Below, one piece after another: positions 38,120 through 46,591 of a DNA stretch of 47,922 nucleotides. The stretch spans positions 1 through 47,922 of the forward strand of contig JANQQS010000060.1 of the NCBI GenBank assembly GCA_028284955.1, written 5' to 3'. Position 1 is the stretch's first letter. Every line of letters begins with the position of its first letter. Both the position numbers and the translations under genes were made by a program. This DNA comes from Myxococcota bacterium (GTDB lineage: Bacteria > Myxococcota_A > Polyangia > Polyangiales > Houyiibacteriaceae). A model generated the notes under the pieces. That model saw nothing but the letters and a program-made list of their open reading frames with translations, was not told the DNA's origin and ran no database searches.

Positions 38120-39093
38120 GCATCCTCCCGTGGGGCCAGTCGTGCTTCCGGACTCGTCGGGAACTGAGCGCGAACCCGATGAAAATACTTTGCCGCACTT
38201 GCTCGATCGCCCAAGCGCAGATGACACATCCCCATTTTCAGCAACGCAGCCGCGACTTTGTTGCCGCGCGGGTAGCGCTCAACGATCTGCGACAACGCTT
38301 CGATCGACTTGGCGTAGCGTCGACCCAGATAGAGCAGCTCCCCCTGCCAATAGAGGGCGTTGTCCGCGTATGCATGCGTCGGGTGCGCTTGAGCGAACTG
38401 CCTCATCGCAGGAAGGGCGCGGCGAAACTCGCGTGCCCGAACGAACGAAAGCGCGCGGCGGTATTCGGCCACGACTGCCGTCGACCCCCGTGCAAAGGCC
38501 GACGTCGGAGTCATCGAACGAACTGCTGTCGGCACTCCTGCGTTCGGCATAGGCCCACCGGCGGTGGGTAGCGTGTCCGGCACAGAAGAAGGGCGACTCG
38601 GCAAAACCAGCGGAGGCACCGAACTCGGCGGTAGCCCAGCGGGGACAGACGGTGAAGGTGCGGTCAGAATCCGGTCCGCGGAGCTCCCGTAGAGCCGCAA
38701 GACGGGTCTTGGCCCGGAGGACTGTCCGGGTTGTTCGTCGTGTTCATCACTGGACCACTCGGACGACTCGTCATAGTCGGGGTCCGCATGCTTCGACCCA
38801 TCGTGCGACGAACCGTGGTGTTCCGATGCGCGGTGAGAAATGCGCACCGTCGTTCTCGGCGGAGTCGCTTTGCTGCGTCGCAAGTCTGCCGACTCCGCGC
38901 GCGCAAGCGCCAGAAGCCCCCGGAGTTCCCTCAGCTCCTTCGCCTGACGACGATTGCTCCGCTCAAGGCGGCGCACTTTTGCGGCGCGCTGGGCCCGGGC
39001 GACGTCGAGCGGACTCTTCGTCGGTTTCGCCCGCGTGCTGCACCCTAGCGCCAGGACCATGCCCGCGTAGACGATTCCTTGCGTGAGTCTCAT
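38116..39093 (-). CDS. CpoB/YbgF-like TPR lipoprotein
   Basis: 325 aa from the ATG at 39093; an upstream start at 39153 exists but the downstream one opens directly on a signal peptide with lipobox-like LALGC (Cys18). Next comes a coiled coil (RRLERSNRRQAKELRELRGLLALARAESADL), then a ~110-residue Ser/Pro/His-rich disordered stretch, then three TPR units over the last ~110 residues (YRRALSFVRAREFRRALPAMRQFAQAHPTHAYADNALYWQGELLYLGRRYAKSIEAL...). This layout matches CpoB/YbgF, which works with the Tol-Pal system and cell-wall synthesis at division. No tol or pal genes are in the window. It is coupled to the LysM gene. Confidence 0.78.
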   Translation of the reverse strand: MRLTQGIVYAGMVLALGCSTRAKPTKSPLDVARAQRAAKVRRLERSNRRQAKELRELRGLLALARAESADLRRSKATPPRTTVRISHRASEHHGSSHDGSKHADPDYDESSEWSSDEHDEQPGQSSGPRPVLRLYGSSADRILTAPSPSVPAGLPPSSVPPLVLPSRPSSVPDTLPTAGGPMPNAGVPTAVRSMTPTSAFARGSTAVVAEYRRALSFVRAREFRRALPAMRQFAQAHPTHAYADNALYWQGELLYLGRRYAKSIEALSQIVERYPRGNKVAAALLKMGMCHLRLGDRASAAKYFHRVRAQFPTSPEARLAPREDA

Positions 39094-39167
39094 GATTCGG
39101 CCCCAAGATCGTAAAAATCCGCGCCGGAACCCGTCAAGAAACGGGCGCGCCAACGTTCGCGACGCAA

Positions 39168-40673
39168 CTAGATTGAGCCGACACGCACGGGACGAACCTC
39201 CCCCCGCGCCAGCGCCTCGCGAAGTTGACGCTTGAGGACTTTTCCCGATGCGGTGGTGGGCAACGAGGACACCACCGCGATTTCCCGCGGCACCTTGGTG
39301 GGCGAAAGGCGGGTGCGTGCCCAGCGATCGATATCCGACAGAGAAATCGGACCGCGCAGAACTACGTACGCCACGATTTCCTCTCCGTAGTAAGAATCCG
39401 GTCTCCCGACCACAGCCGCGGCGACGATTCCCTCGTGCTCGGTGAGCACCGCTTCAACCTCCGACGGATGCACGGTGTGCCCGCCGCGCAAGATGATGTC
39501 TTTGCGGCGGCCGACGATGGAGAGGCGGCCTTCTTCGTCAAGCGAACCTAGGTCGCCGGTCCGAACCCAACCATCTTTGATCATTGCTTTGGTTGCCTCG
39601 AGGTCGTTCCAATACCCGACCATCACATTGGGCCCCCGAACCCAAACCTCGCCTGCCGAATCCACGCGAATATCCACACCTGGCACGGCGCGGCCCACCG
39701 AGCCGACCACCGCGCGATCCGGAGGCGCATTGATCGCGGCAAACGTGGCCTCGGTGAGTCCGTAGCCTTCCCGCACAGAAGTACGCAAGCGGAGTTCGGC
39801 AGCGCGGCGCTCGGCATCTCGCAGCGGCGCGCCCGCGCTCAGACACCAACGAATCGTGGAGGGTTGCCATCCCGAGGAGTCTTGCGCCCACGCGGCGAGC
39901 ATCGTGGGCACCGCGGGAAGCCACGTGACTTCATGCTGGACGCATTGTCGCAGAGTCTCCTGCGCATCGAAGCGACGCGTCAACACTACTCGAGCCCCCG
40001 CGAAAAGAGGCGCAAGCAGCGCCGTACGAAGGCCGTAGGAGTGACTCAGGGGTATCGTCGCAAGCACGCAGTCACGATCGGTAAAGCGCAACGCGTGCCT
40101 CGCCAGCGCCTCGGTGTGCGCCAGAAGCGACTCATGAGAAATGCAGACCCCTTTTGCGTGCCCCGTGGTGCCAGAAGTATAGAGAATCATCGCGATAGTG
40201 TGCGGGGAGGCGGGGGGCGCACATAGCTCGCGATCCAGTTCCTCATCTGCGTGGCTCGGCTCATCCACATTGATCGGCTCATCCACATTGATCAGCTCGT
40301 CGACATCGATCAGCAGTGCGCAGCTGCCGGCCAACATTTTCGCTTCATGAACCACACCACACCGCGCACCGGTCGTGACTACCGCGGCGCAATCTGTGTG
40401 CCGAAGCCGAAACGCGAGTTCGTGCGCCGTTGCATAGAGCGGCACGGGAAGAGCAACGCCGCCCGCGTAGAGAATCCCGAACCACGCCGCGGCGAACTGC
40501 ACACCATCGTCGACAAATATGGCGACCCGCTGGTCCGCAGTAAACCCTGCCCGCCAAAGCTGCTTCGCCAGCGCGCGCGCACGCCGATCGAGCGTGCCGT
40601 AAGTTAAGGTTTGTTGTTCGAAAAGAAGCGCTACGCGTTCGGGCTCTCGGGATGCGCGATCCCGCAAAATCAT
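39168..40673 (-). CDS. AMP-forming acyl-CoA synthetase / ligase
   Basis: 501 aa from the ATG at 40673; a GTG 21 bases earlier is possible, but AGGAA lies at good distance before the ATG. ANL-superfamily enzymes activate a carboxylic acid with ATP to an acyl-adenylate and usually transfer it to CoA. The P-loop is ILYTSGTTGHAKGV, the adenine-binding motif YGLTE, the hinge region GWVRTGDLGSLDEEGRLSIVGRRKDIILRGG, and the C-terminal catalytic Lys in TASGKVLKRQL. A short tandem repeat (NVDEPI) sits in a variable loop before the P-loop. It follows accA by 35 bases on the same strand, suggesting a fatty-acid role; substrate length is unknown. Confidence 0.88.
   Translation of the reverse strand: MILRDRASREPERVALLFEQQTLTYGTLDRRARALAKQLWRAGFTADQRVAIFVDDGVQFAAAWFGILYAGGVALPVPLYATAHELAFRLRHTDCAAVVTTGARCGVVHEAKMLAGSCALLIDVDELINVDEPINVDEPSHADEELDRELCAPPASPHTIAMILYTSGTTGHAKGVCISHESLLAHTEALARHALRFTDRDCVLATIPLSHSYGLRTALLAPLFAGARVVLTRRFDAQETLRQCVQHEVTWLPAVPTMLAAWAQDSSGWQPSTIRWCLSAGAPLRDAERRAAELRLRTSVREGYGLTEATFAAINAPPDRAVVGSVGRAVPGVDIRVDSAGEVWVRGPNVMVGYWNDLEATKAMIKDGWVRTGDLGSLDEEGRLSIVGRRKDIILRGGHTVHPSEVEAVLTEHEGIVAAAVVGRPDSYYGEEIVAYVVLRGPISLSDIDRWARTRLSPTKVPREIAVVSSLPTTASGKVLKRQLREALARGEVRPVRVGSI
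40258..40311 (-). repeat. 3 x 18-bp tandem repeat in the acyl ligase gene
   Basis: Plus-strand unit GGCTCATCCACATTGATC, two perfect copies and a third with four changes. In codon phase it encodes repeated INVDEP in a surface loop. Confidence 0.85.
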
Positions 40674-40708
40674 ACCGACGTTCCTGCAAGCCACCCGCGA
40701 CGAGGAGG

Positions 40709-41653
40709 TTACTCGAGAAAGCGGCCCATCGCGCGAAACTTGTCGTAGCGGTCTCGGACGAGCTCATCGGCAGACTTCTGCTCGAGCGCACTGAGATTCT
40801 TTTCTAGCGCGGCGGCCAGCTGGCCCGAGGCCGCACGCGGATGCCGGTGCGCGCCACCCACCGGTTCGCTCACAATTTCGTCAACGATTCCGAGCTCGAT
40901 TGCATCCTCGGCGAGCAACCGAAGCTGTTGGGCGGCATCCGGAGCGCGTGCGCCGTCGCGCCAGAGAATCGACGCACACCCCTCCGGGGTGATTACGCTG
41001 TAGGTCGCGTATTGCATCATCAGCACCCGGTTCGCGACACCCAGCGCGAGCGCTCCGCCTGATCCTCCTTCGCCGATCACCGTGGCGATCACGGGCACGC
41101 GCAGTTCAGCCATCACCATCAGCGCATGCCCAATCGCCTCGCTTTGGCCCCGCTCCTCGGCGCCGAGCCCGGGGTAGGCTCCCGGCGTGTCGATGAAGGT
41201 GAGAACCGGTCGGCCAAATCGGTTCGCCAAATCCATGATGCGACACGCTTTCCGATAGCCCTCGGGCTGCGCCATGCCAAAGTTGCGTTCCACTTTGAGC
41301 TTGGTCGTTCTGCCCTTTTGGTGGCCGATCACCGCAACGGATCGCCCCTCAAAACGCGCGAAGCCGCTCACGATGGCGGGATCATCCGAAAACACACGGT
41401 CGCCGTGCAGCTCCATGAAGTCGTCGAATATGGCCTCCAAATAGTCGAGCATATACGGACGGTCTGGATGACGGCTGAGCTGCACCTTCTGCCAAACATC
41501 CAAATCCTGGTAGGTCTCCTGCCTCAGAACGTCGGCGCGCGACTCGAGCTCACGGAGGCGGCCATTGGTCGGGCTAGCTCCCGAAGTCTGCTTGAGTCCT
41601 TGAATCTCTTGCTCCAGCTCGACCAAGCGCTTTTCGAACTCTAGATGGGCCAC
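40709..41653 (-). CDS. accA: Acetyl-CoA carboxylase carboxyltransferase subunit alpha
   Basis: 314 aa, usual length. With AccD it transfers the carboxyl group from biotin to acetyl-CoA, making malonyl-CoA for fatty acid synthesis. Recognised by LEFEKRLVELEQEI, the core DRPYMLDYLEAIFDDFMELHGDR, GHQKGRTTKLKVERNFGMAQPEGYRKA, FIDTPGAYPG, and GEGGSGGALALGVANRVLMMQ. Start is GTG. AccD, AccB and AccC are not in the window. It is divergent from the LppC-like gene and upstream of the acyl ligase. Confidence 0.97.
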   Translation of the reverse strand: MAHLEFEKRLVELEQEIQGLKQTSGASPTNGRLRELESRADVLRQETYQDLDVWQKVQLSRHPDRPYMLDYLEAIFDDFMELHGDRVFSDDPAIVSGFARFEGRSVAVIGHQKGRTTKLKVERNFGMAQPEGYRKACRIMDLANRFGRPVLTFIDTPGAYPGLGAEERGQSEAIGHALMVMAELRVPVIATVIGEGGSGGALALGVANRVLMMQYATYSVITPEGCASILWRDGARAPDAAQQLRLLAEDAIELGIVDEIVSEPVGGAHRHPRAASGQLAAALEKNLSALEQKSADELVRDRYDKFRAMGRFLE

Positions 41654-41776
41654 GGCCAGGCACTTAGATCGGTTTCCAGTAAAACGCCAGCAGCCAAATC
41701 AGAAACCCGCTTTCCGGGCTGGGCACCTGCGCACCGGAAAGTTGAACAATCCTCGGGAACATGGCACACCGCGGGC

Positions 41777-43951
41777 GTGATCGCAGTTGTGTCAGGCGCT
41801 CCGAAGCACGCGCCCGCACCTACGCGGTGCCCGCCGTCGCAGGGTCGGCTTTCGCAATGGTGGCTGGTGGGAATCGCGGGAATCTTTGCCATGACAGCCG
41901 GCGGAGGTTGCCCCCGAAGCGGGCGAGGAACGCTTCCGCCCGTCATCTCAGACAATCAAAACGCACAGGCCGCGCTCACCGAGGCCTATCAACTCGAGCA
42001 AGCCGGGCAGCGATCCGAAGCACGCGCTCATTACGAACAATTCAAACAGCGATTTCCCGCTGACCCCCTGGTTCCCCTCGCCGAACTGGGACTAGGACGC
42101 ATCGATCTCAAAGAAGGGCAAATTCAGAGTGCGCTGTCCCGTTTCGAGCGTCTGACCGACCATCCCGACCCGGGGGTCGCCGAGCGAGCTCGCTACCACC
42201 GCGGGATCGCATTGCACGAAGCTCGAGATCACCAAACGGCTGTAAAGGTCCTGAGCGCGTTTCTCTCGCGCACTCAAGAAGCGTACGAAACCGAGTGGCT
42301 ACTTCGCGCCCTGGCCAGCTCCGCAGAACAAGTGGCCCAGTCGGTCATCGCCGTCCGCGCGCTCGACCAGCTCATGAACATGCTTGCGAGCCCGGCGAAC
42401 ATCGACCGAAGCGCCTCGGAAAATCCCCGTACCTCAATAGAACCCCGTACCCCAATAGGACCCCGTACCCCCACAGAACCCAGTGCTCCAATAGAACCCG
42501 GCGCCACAGCAGACAACGAAACTCAAAAAGAGCTTGAACGCATCTCCGGCCGAATCAGCCGACACCTCGACGCGATGGCGCCCCAAGACCTCGCCACCCT
42601 CTACGAATCGCTGCCCCGCGGGCGCTCCACGTGGCCGGAGGTCGCCGTGCGCAGCGCGCGCCAGGCGACCCGCGAAGGCGACCGCGACCGAGCGCGCGAC
42701 ATCCTGGAGGAGATGCGCAAACAGCAAATCGCGATCGACCCGGCGCTTGCCGCAATGGTCGAACCGGTTACCGAGGGGAACGGCGATCCTCGAAAAATCG
42801 GAGCAATTCTGCCTCTCTCGGGCCGCGGCCGCGAAGTCGGACAGCTCGCCCTGCGCGGCTTGCAGCTTGCGGTAGAGCTGCCTGAACCGAAGCCGTTCTC
42901 CGGCCCGCGAACACCAGCCCCCCAGCAAACGCCACTCCCCCAGCAGACGCTAGGCCCGCCGGAGCTCATTTTCCGTGACGGCGCCGGCGACCCCGCGCGC
43001 ACCTTGGCGGTTATGCAAGAACTTATTGAAGAACATCGCGTGATCGCAATCGTGGGCCCGCTTGACTCCGCGGTCGTGCCGGACGCCGCGCGGCTTGCCG
43101 AGGAGCGCGGAATTCCGCTCATCACGCTGGCCCCCCAGGCAGACATCACGGAGGGCAAGAGCATGGTGTTTCGGCTTAGCTCTACGCCCCAGGCCGAAGT
43201 GCGCACCCTCGTGGCTCAGGCCCGCCGAGAAGGAGCACGATCATTCGCCGCCCTCCAGCCCAACCACGGCTACGGGCGCGCCCTTCGCGCCGCGCTCGAA
43301 CAGGAAGTCGCCACGCAAGGAGGCATCTGGTCGGGTAGCGTTGACTATGACGCAAAGTCTACTTCGTTTCGCGAACCACTCGAGGAACTGAAAACCAAGA
43401 CCTTCGACGCCTTGCTGATTCCCGATTCCGCCCGCCGCGTGGCCCTCATCGCACCGGCTCTCGCCGCGGTCGGCCTTTGGAGCGCCGGCGCGACATCTCC
43501 CACCACGCAGGGCCCCACCGCGCAGGGCCCCACCATGCAGACTCCTACTCGGGGTCGCCGCCGCAGCATTCGGCTGCTGTTGCCGAGCGCGGGGTGGGAC
43601 GACCATGTCATCCAAACATCGGGCCGCTACGTCCAGGGAGCCCTCGTCTCACGCCCCTTTCACGCCTCCGCGAGCCGCGCGGCTGCCAAAGAGTTCTCCG
43701 ACTGGTTCGAAACGAAGTACGGAACGACCCCAGACTCTTACGCCGCTTCCGCGTTCGACGCCGCCCGCCTCCTTCGTACCGCGGTCGCCCGCGGCGCGGT
43801 GACCCGACCCACCCTCGCGGCAGAACTCGCCAAAACCGCAGGCACGCCAACCGCGGGCCCCAGCTTCGGATTTTCCAGTCGCCGAACCCCGAATCGCGCC
43901 ACACGGATTTGGAGAGTGCAGGGGGACCAGCTGGAGCGCGTGGGACGCTGA
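41777..43951 (+). CDS. LppC / Peripla_BP-type lipoprotein with TPR domain (penicillin-binding-protein-activator-like)
   Basis: About 724 aa if the GTG at 41777 is used. The open frame extends to 41645, but that would overlap the divergent accA start; the real start is uncertain. A hydrophobic stretch WWLVGIAGIFAMTAGGGC could be a lipoprotein signal, though the lipobox is weak. TPR-like repeats follow (ALTEAYQLEQAGQRSEARAHYEQFKQRFPADPLVPLAELGLG...), then a linker with 18-bp repeats, then a periplasmic-binding fold from about residue 340 (RKIGAILPLSGRGREVGQLALRGLQLAVE; IAIVGPLDSAVVPDAARLAEERGIPLITLAPQ). TPR plus this fold is the build of LpoA, which activates a penicillin-binding protein, but also resembles branched-chain amino-acid binding proteins. 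Function is inferred. Confidence 0.72.
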   Translation: MIAVVSGAPKHAPAPTRCPPSQGRLSQWWLVGIAGIFAMTAGGGCPRSGRGTLPPVISDNQNAQAALTEAYQLEQAGQRSEARAHYEQFKQRFPADPLVPLAELGLGRIDLKEGQIQSALSRFERLTDHPDPGVAERARYHRGIALHEARDHQTAVKVLSAFLSRTQEAYETEWLLRALASSAEQVAQSVIAVRALDQLMNMLASPANIDRSASENPRTSIEPRTPIGPRTPTEPSAPIEPGATADNETQKELERISGRISRHLDAMAPQDLATLYESLPRGRSTWPEVAVRSARQATREGDRDRARDILEEMRKQQIAIDPALAAMVEPVTEGNGDPRKIGAILPLSGRGREVGQLALRGLQLAVELPEPKPFSGPRTPAPQQTPLPQQTLGPPELIFRDGAGDPARTLAVMQELIEEHRVIAIVGPLDSAVVPDAARLAEERGIPLITLAPQADITEGKSMVFRLSSTPQAEVRTLVAQARREGARSFAALQPNHGYGRALRAALEQEVATQGGIWSGSVDYDAKSTSFREPLEELKTKTFDALLIPDSARRVALIAPALAAVGLWSAGATSPTTQGPTAQGPTMQTPTRGRRRSIRLLLPSAGWDDHVIQTSGRYVQGALVSRPFHASASRAAAKEFSDWFETKYGTTPDSYAASAFDAARLLRTAVARGAVTRPTLAAELAKTAGTPTAGPSFGFSSRRTPNRATRIWRVQGDQLERVGR
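42425..42496 (+). repeat. 4 x 18-bp tandem repeat in the LppC-like gene
   Basis: Unit CCCCGTACCYCAATAGRA, four copies of decreasing similarity, in phase, encoding PRTPIE/G hexapeptides between the TPR part and the binding-protein fold. Confidence 0.9.
43499..43543 (+). repeat. 3 x 15-bp tandem repeat in the LppC-like gene
   Basis: Units CCCACCACGCAGGGC, CCCACCGCGCAGGGC and CCCACCATGCAGACT, in phase, encoding TTQGP-type pentapeptides in a loop of the binding-protein domain. Confidence 0.85.
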
Positions 43952-44050
43952 ACCCGGCGCCGCACCCGGTGCAGATGAATGACTAGTCACATAGGCGCAA
44001 CGAGACATCGAATCCGAATCTCGACGGTTCCGCAATCAGTACTCCTTTCG

Positions 44051-45712
44051 CTACCAGTGCGTTCCGAAGCCCATGCGACCGGAGAACCGGAGCGGATTTT
44101 CGCGTTGTGAATCGCCGAGGCCGTCGGTGCTCCGAATCGTGGCGACGGTCAGGGCTGGCTCCCAACCCAAAAACCATCCGCGGGGCAAGCGCACGTCGGC
44201 GCGAAGCAAGAGCCCCAAAAACGGGGCTACCGCCCGACGAGTCGGCGCGAGACGGTCTGCGGCGTCAAACCGTTGAATCAAGAACGCCGCGCCAGCGCGA
44301 GCTCCGAACGAAAGCGAAAACTGGCCTACGTCGAATACTTTGCGTACGCACACCGACAGCGCCGGCTCGAAGAGCTGCCCCGCGAGCTCGGTGTCGGTCT
44401 CATCCCGCCACCCGTACGCAAACGAAAACTCCGCGTCGACGGTGATTGCGGACGTAACCCACGAACCCATGAATGCTCCTTGGGGCGAGCCTCGATAACC
44501 AAAAATCGGCAGCAGGTAGCCTCCCCACACGCTGAGGGCAAAACTTTGTCGGCGCGTGCCATCGCCTTTGCGTACGAGCTGCGCGTATTCGACGCGCTCG
44601 AGGTCGTCGAAGCGGAACTCGTTCGTGGTGGCATCGCGAATCCGCACCGTGCCTTCGTAGAGACGCTTCGCGTCGCGAACTCGAACGAAATAGTTGCCAG
44701 CGGGAAGCCAAAGCTCGCGGGAGCGTCCGCGCACGATCTGCGCCTCAATCGCCACCAGACCGTCCCGGTCATCCTCAAAGAACACGTACTGTCCCGGTCG
44801 GTCGAGAACCAACGTCGCATTGCCGCGCGCCCGCCGAACCCGGGTGAGCCGAACCGATGAACGCCCACGCAGCTGATAGCGGTAGGTCGGATGTTGAATG
44901 CCGCTTACCGTGGCCGCGCTGCTCCATACCGTGCGATTCGCGGTATAGCGATAGGCCTCTTCGAGGGTGACGAAGCCGTCTCGATTGTTGTCGGCCACGC
45001 CGCGCAGCGCCGACAAGAAATGGTGGGTAAAAAACGAAGCGCGGAGTTCGTCCGACTCCTGCGCGTCTTCGCCGGCCGTAGTCGACGAGAGCACGGCAAA
45101 GCCTTCCGGAAACCCGCGCACCTGATGCGGGATGCGCAACGGACGAGCCCGCGTTCCTTTGACGCGCGTCACCGCGCCCGATCGACACGCATCGAGCACC
45201 AAAATCCGTAGGTCGGCCGAGCTCGCACCAACCCACGCTTCAAGATCCCGCCACGCAAGCTCAGTGCCCCCCGAATAGAGCGCGCGGGAATCGCCGTGCC
45301 CCGAATAGTAGACCACGAGCAAACTGCGCCGGCCCCGAGTCTCCTGCTTGATGCGCGCGCGCTGCCGCAAAATCGTATCGTGAATGCGTTTTGCGTTCGG
45401 CTCTTCCAACAGAACAGTGTTGGCTTCTGGAAGGTCGCCATAGCGCTTCAGCACGGCAGCCATCCGGCGAGCATCGCGTACTGCATAGCGAAGCGGCGTG
45501 TCGCTCGGTCGCCCTCGGTTGGCTCCGATGATCACGGCGTAGCGCTGCACCTCCCCGGCGTCGTACCAGGCATCCGCCGACGCAGGGGTGGCCATCCCAA
45601 GCTCGACCGCGCCACCCCACACGGCGAGGAGTGCAAAGAAAAGCCTCGCCCGACCAAGCTTGGGAACACTTCGCGCGTTCGCCGAGCACACCGCCCTATC
45701 CTCGCGCCGCAT
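44051..45712 (-). CDS. Secreted caspase-family protein with EF-hand and C-terminal beta-barrel-like domain
   Basis: 553 aa. A signal peptide (~22-47) suggests export. Residues ~57-285 are a caspase (peptidase C14) fold with the catalytic pair His139 in VVYYSGHGD and Cys176 in LVLDACRSGA. A perfect EF-hand loop lies at 241-252 (DNNRDGFVTLEE), so calcium control is possible. Next is a beta-sandwich-like part with LPAGNYFVRVR (PEGA/carboxypeptidase-regulatory type). The last ~165 residues alternate as short beta strands (FALSVWGGYLLPIFGY, VDAEFSFAYGW, FSLSFGARAGAAFLI, VAPFLGLLLRADV) and end in FGTHW, which looks like a small outer-membrane barrel. It is the third gene of an ECF sigma/anti-sigma operon. 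GAGGATAACG precedes the ATG. Confidence 0.82.
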   Translation of the reverse strand: MRREDRAVCSANARSVPKLGRARLFFALLAVWGGAVELGMATPASADAWYDAGEVQRYAVIIGANRGRPSDTPLRYAVRDARRMAAVLKRYGDLPEANTVLLEEPNAKRIHDTILRQRARIKQETRGRRSLLVVYYSGHGDSRALYSGGTELAWRDLEAWVGASSADLRILVLDACRSGAVTRVKGTRARPLRIPHQVRGFPEGFAVLSSTTAGEDAQESDELRASFFTHHFLSALRGVADNNRDGFVTLEEAYRYTANRTVWSSAATVSGIQHPTYRYQLRGRSSVRLTRVRRARGNATLVLDRPGQYVFFEDDRDGLVAIEAQIVRGRSRELWLPAGNYFVRVRDAKRLYEGTVRIRDATTNEFRFDDLERVEYAQLVRKGDGTRRQSFALSVWGGYLLPIFGYRGSPQGAFMGSWVTSAITVDAEFSFAYGWRDETDTELAGQLFEPALSVCVRKVFDVGQFSLSFGARAGAAFLIQRFDAADRLAPTRRAVAPFLGLLLRADVRLPRGWFLGWEPALTVATIRSTDGLGDSQRENPLRFSGRMGFGTHW

Positions 45713-45750
45713 CGTTATCCTCGTGCTGCAACGTTGTCCTCGTGCTGCAA
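45713..45750 (-). repeat. 2 x 19-bp direct repeat duplicating the caspase ribosome-binding region
   Basis: CGTTATCCTCGTGCTGCAA and CGTTGTCCTCGTGCTGCAA on the plus strand, back to back, directly before the caspase ATG. On the minus strand each copy holds a GAGGA Shine-Dalgarno followed by a start-like triplet (ATG for the real gene, TTG in the second). 19 is not a multiple of 3, so the TTG would be out of frame. Confidence 0.9.
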
Positions 45751-45757
45751 CGCTGCC

Positions 45758-46591
45758 TCACGAGCCGTGCACGCGAAGCGTGACTTCCTCGGAAACGCAG
45801 CCGGCAGGGTCCGGCGCTTCATCCTGCGCCAGTTTTTGAGCCGCTTCCTGATCTGCGCGAGGCGGAGACGGGCAGACGCGCCAGCGCAAACGGGTCTCTC
45901 CCTCGGTGGTCACTTCCACAGAAAACGGAAGCACATCGCCAGATCCTGCTCGGTCTGAAAAATAACGCGCCCACCCTTGCGCCTCCCAGCCCCATACGTC
46001 GAGCCACGATCCGGCAGCCAACGAGCCAACCCTCAGCTCGAGTTGGTCTCCATCGCGAAGCTCAGGAAGACTTCGAACGCTTTCGTCTTCCGCGATTGCT
46101 TGGTCACCGCGCCGCACGGTGACCAAGAGCCGCGGCCCATCCCCCTTCGTGCGCGTCGTGTCGACGATGCGGTCGGCGTGCGATTCGACATCCGCATTGC
46201 CCTCGATATCTGCATTGCCCCCGACGTCCGCATTGCCTCCGACATCTGCATTGCCCCCGATGTTCTCAGTACGTTGGGAAACCACCACCAGCATCGCCGC
46301 CGCCGCAATCGCGATACCCGAACCCCACGCCCACGCGCGGGGCAATCGGCGAACCACCGCGGGTGGCGCGACTCGCTCGCGAAGCGCAGCCGGAAGCGGC
46401 TCGTTCTCCGCTTCGGACTGCGCTTGCTTCATTTCCGCGAGACGCGCCCGACTGCTCGGAGATGCCGAAAGCTGTGCGTCGACTTGCTCTCGCTCACCCG
46501 GCGCGAGGTCATCGGTCAGGTAGCGCCAAAGCATCCATTCGGAGACTTCCTCGTCGCCTGGGTCTTCGCCGATTTCGCGACGCACGTTCAT
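45758..46591 (-). CDS. Transmembrane anti-sigma factor
   Basis: 277 aa. N-terminal cytoplasmic helical domain (VSEWMLWRYLTDDLAPGEREQVDAQLSASPSSRARLAEM) resembles the anti-sigma domain of zinc-finger anti-sigma factors, but the HxxxCxxC positions read as Ser, so it would not bind zinc. One membrane helix lies near 86-106, then a periplasmic linker of GGNADV-type hexapeptides from an 18-bp repeat, then a ~125-residue beta-rich domain (RLLVTVRRGDQAIAEDE...LRDGDQLELRV...SWLDVWGWEAQGWARYF) with two Cys that could form a disulphide. It should hold the ECF sigma factor at the membrane until a periplasmic signal arrives. Its ATG overlaps the sigma stop codon by ATGA. Confidence 0.82.
   Translation of the reverse strand: MNVRREIGEDPGDEEVSEWMLWRYLTDDLAPGEREQVDAQLSASPSSRARLAEMKQAQSEAENEPLPAALRERVAPPAVVRRLPRAWAWGSGIAIAAAAMLVVVSQRTENIGGNADVGGNADVGGNADIEGNADVESHADRIVDTTRTKGDGPRLLVTVRRGDQAIAEDESVRSLPELRDGDQLELRVGSLAAGSWLDVWGWEAQGWARYFSDRAGSGDVLPFSVEVTTEGETRLRWRVCPSPPRADQEAAQKLAQDEAPDPAGCVSEEVTLRVHGS
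46187..46258 (-). repeat. 4 x 18-bp tandem repeat in the anti-sigma gene
   Basis: Plus-strand unit GACRTCYGCATTGCCYCC, four copies in phase, encoding GGNADV/EGNADV in the periplasmic linker just after the membrane helix. Confidence 0.9.

Noticed and set aside
46187-46258. Tandem repeats as a CRISPR array
   Set aside because: Units are contiguous 18-mers without spacers and in phase with a coding frame; the same holds for the other arrays in the window.
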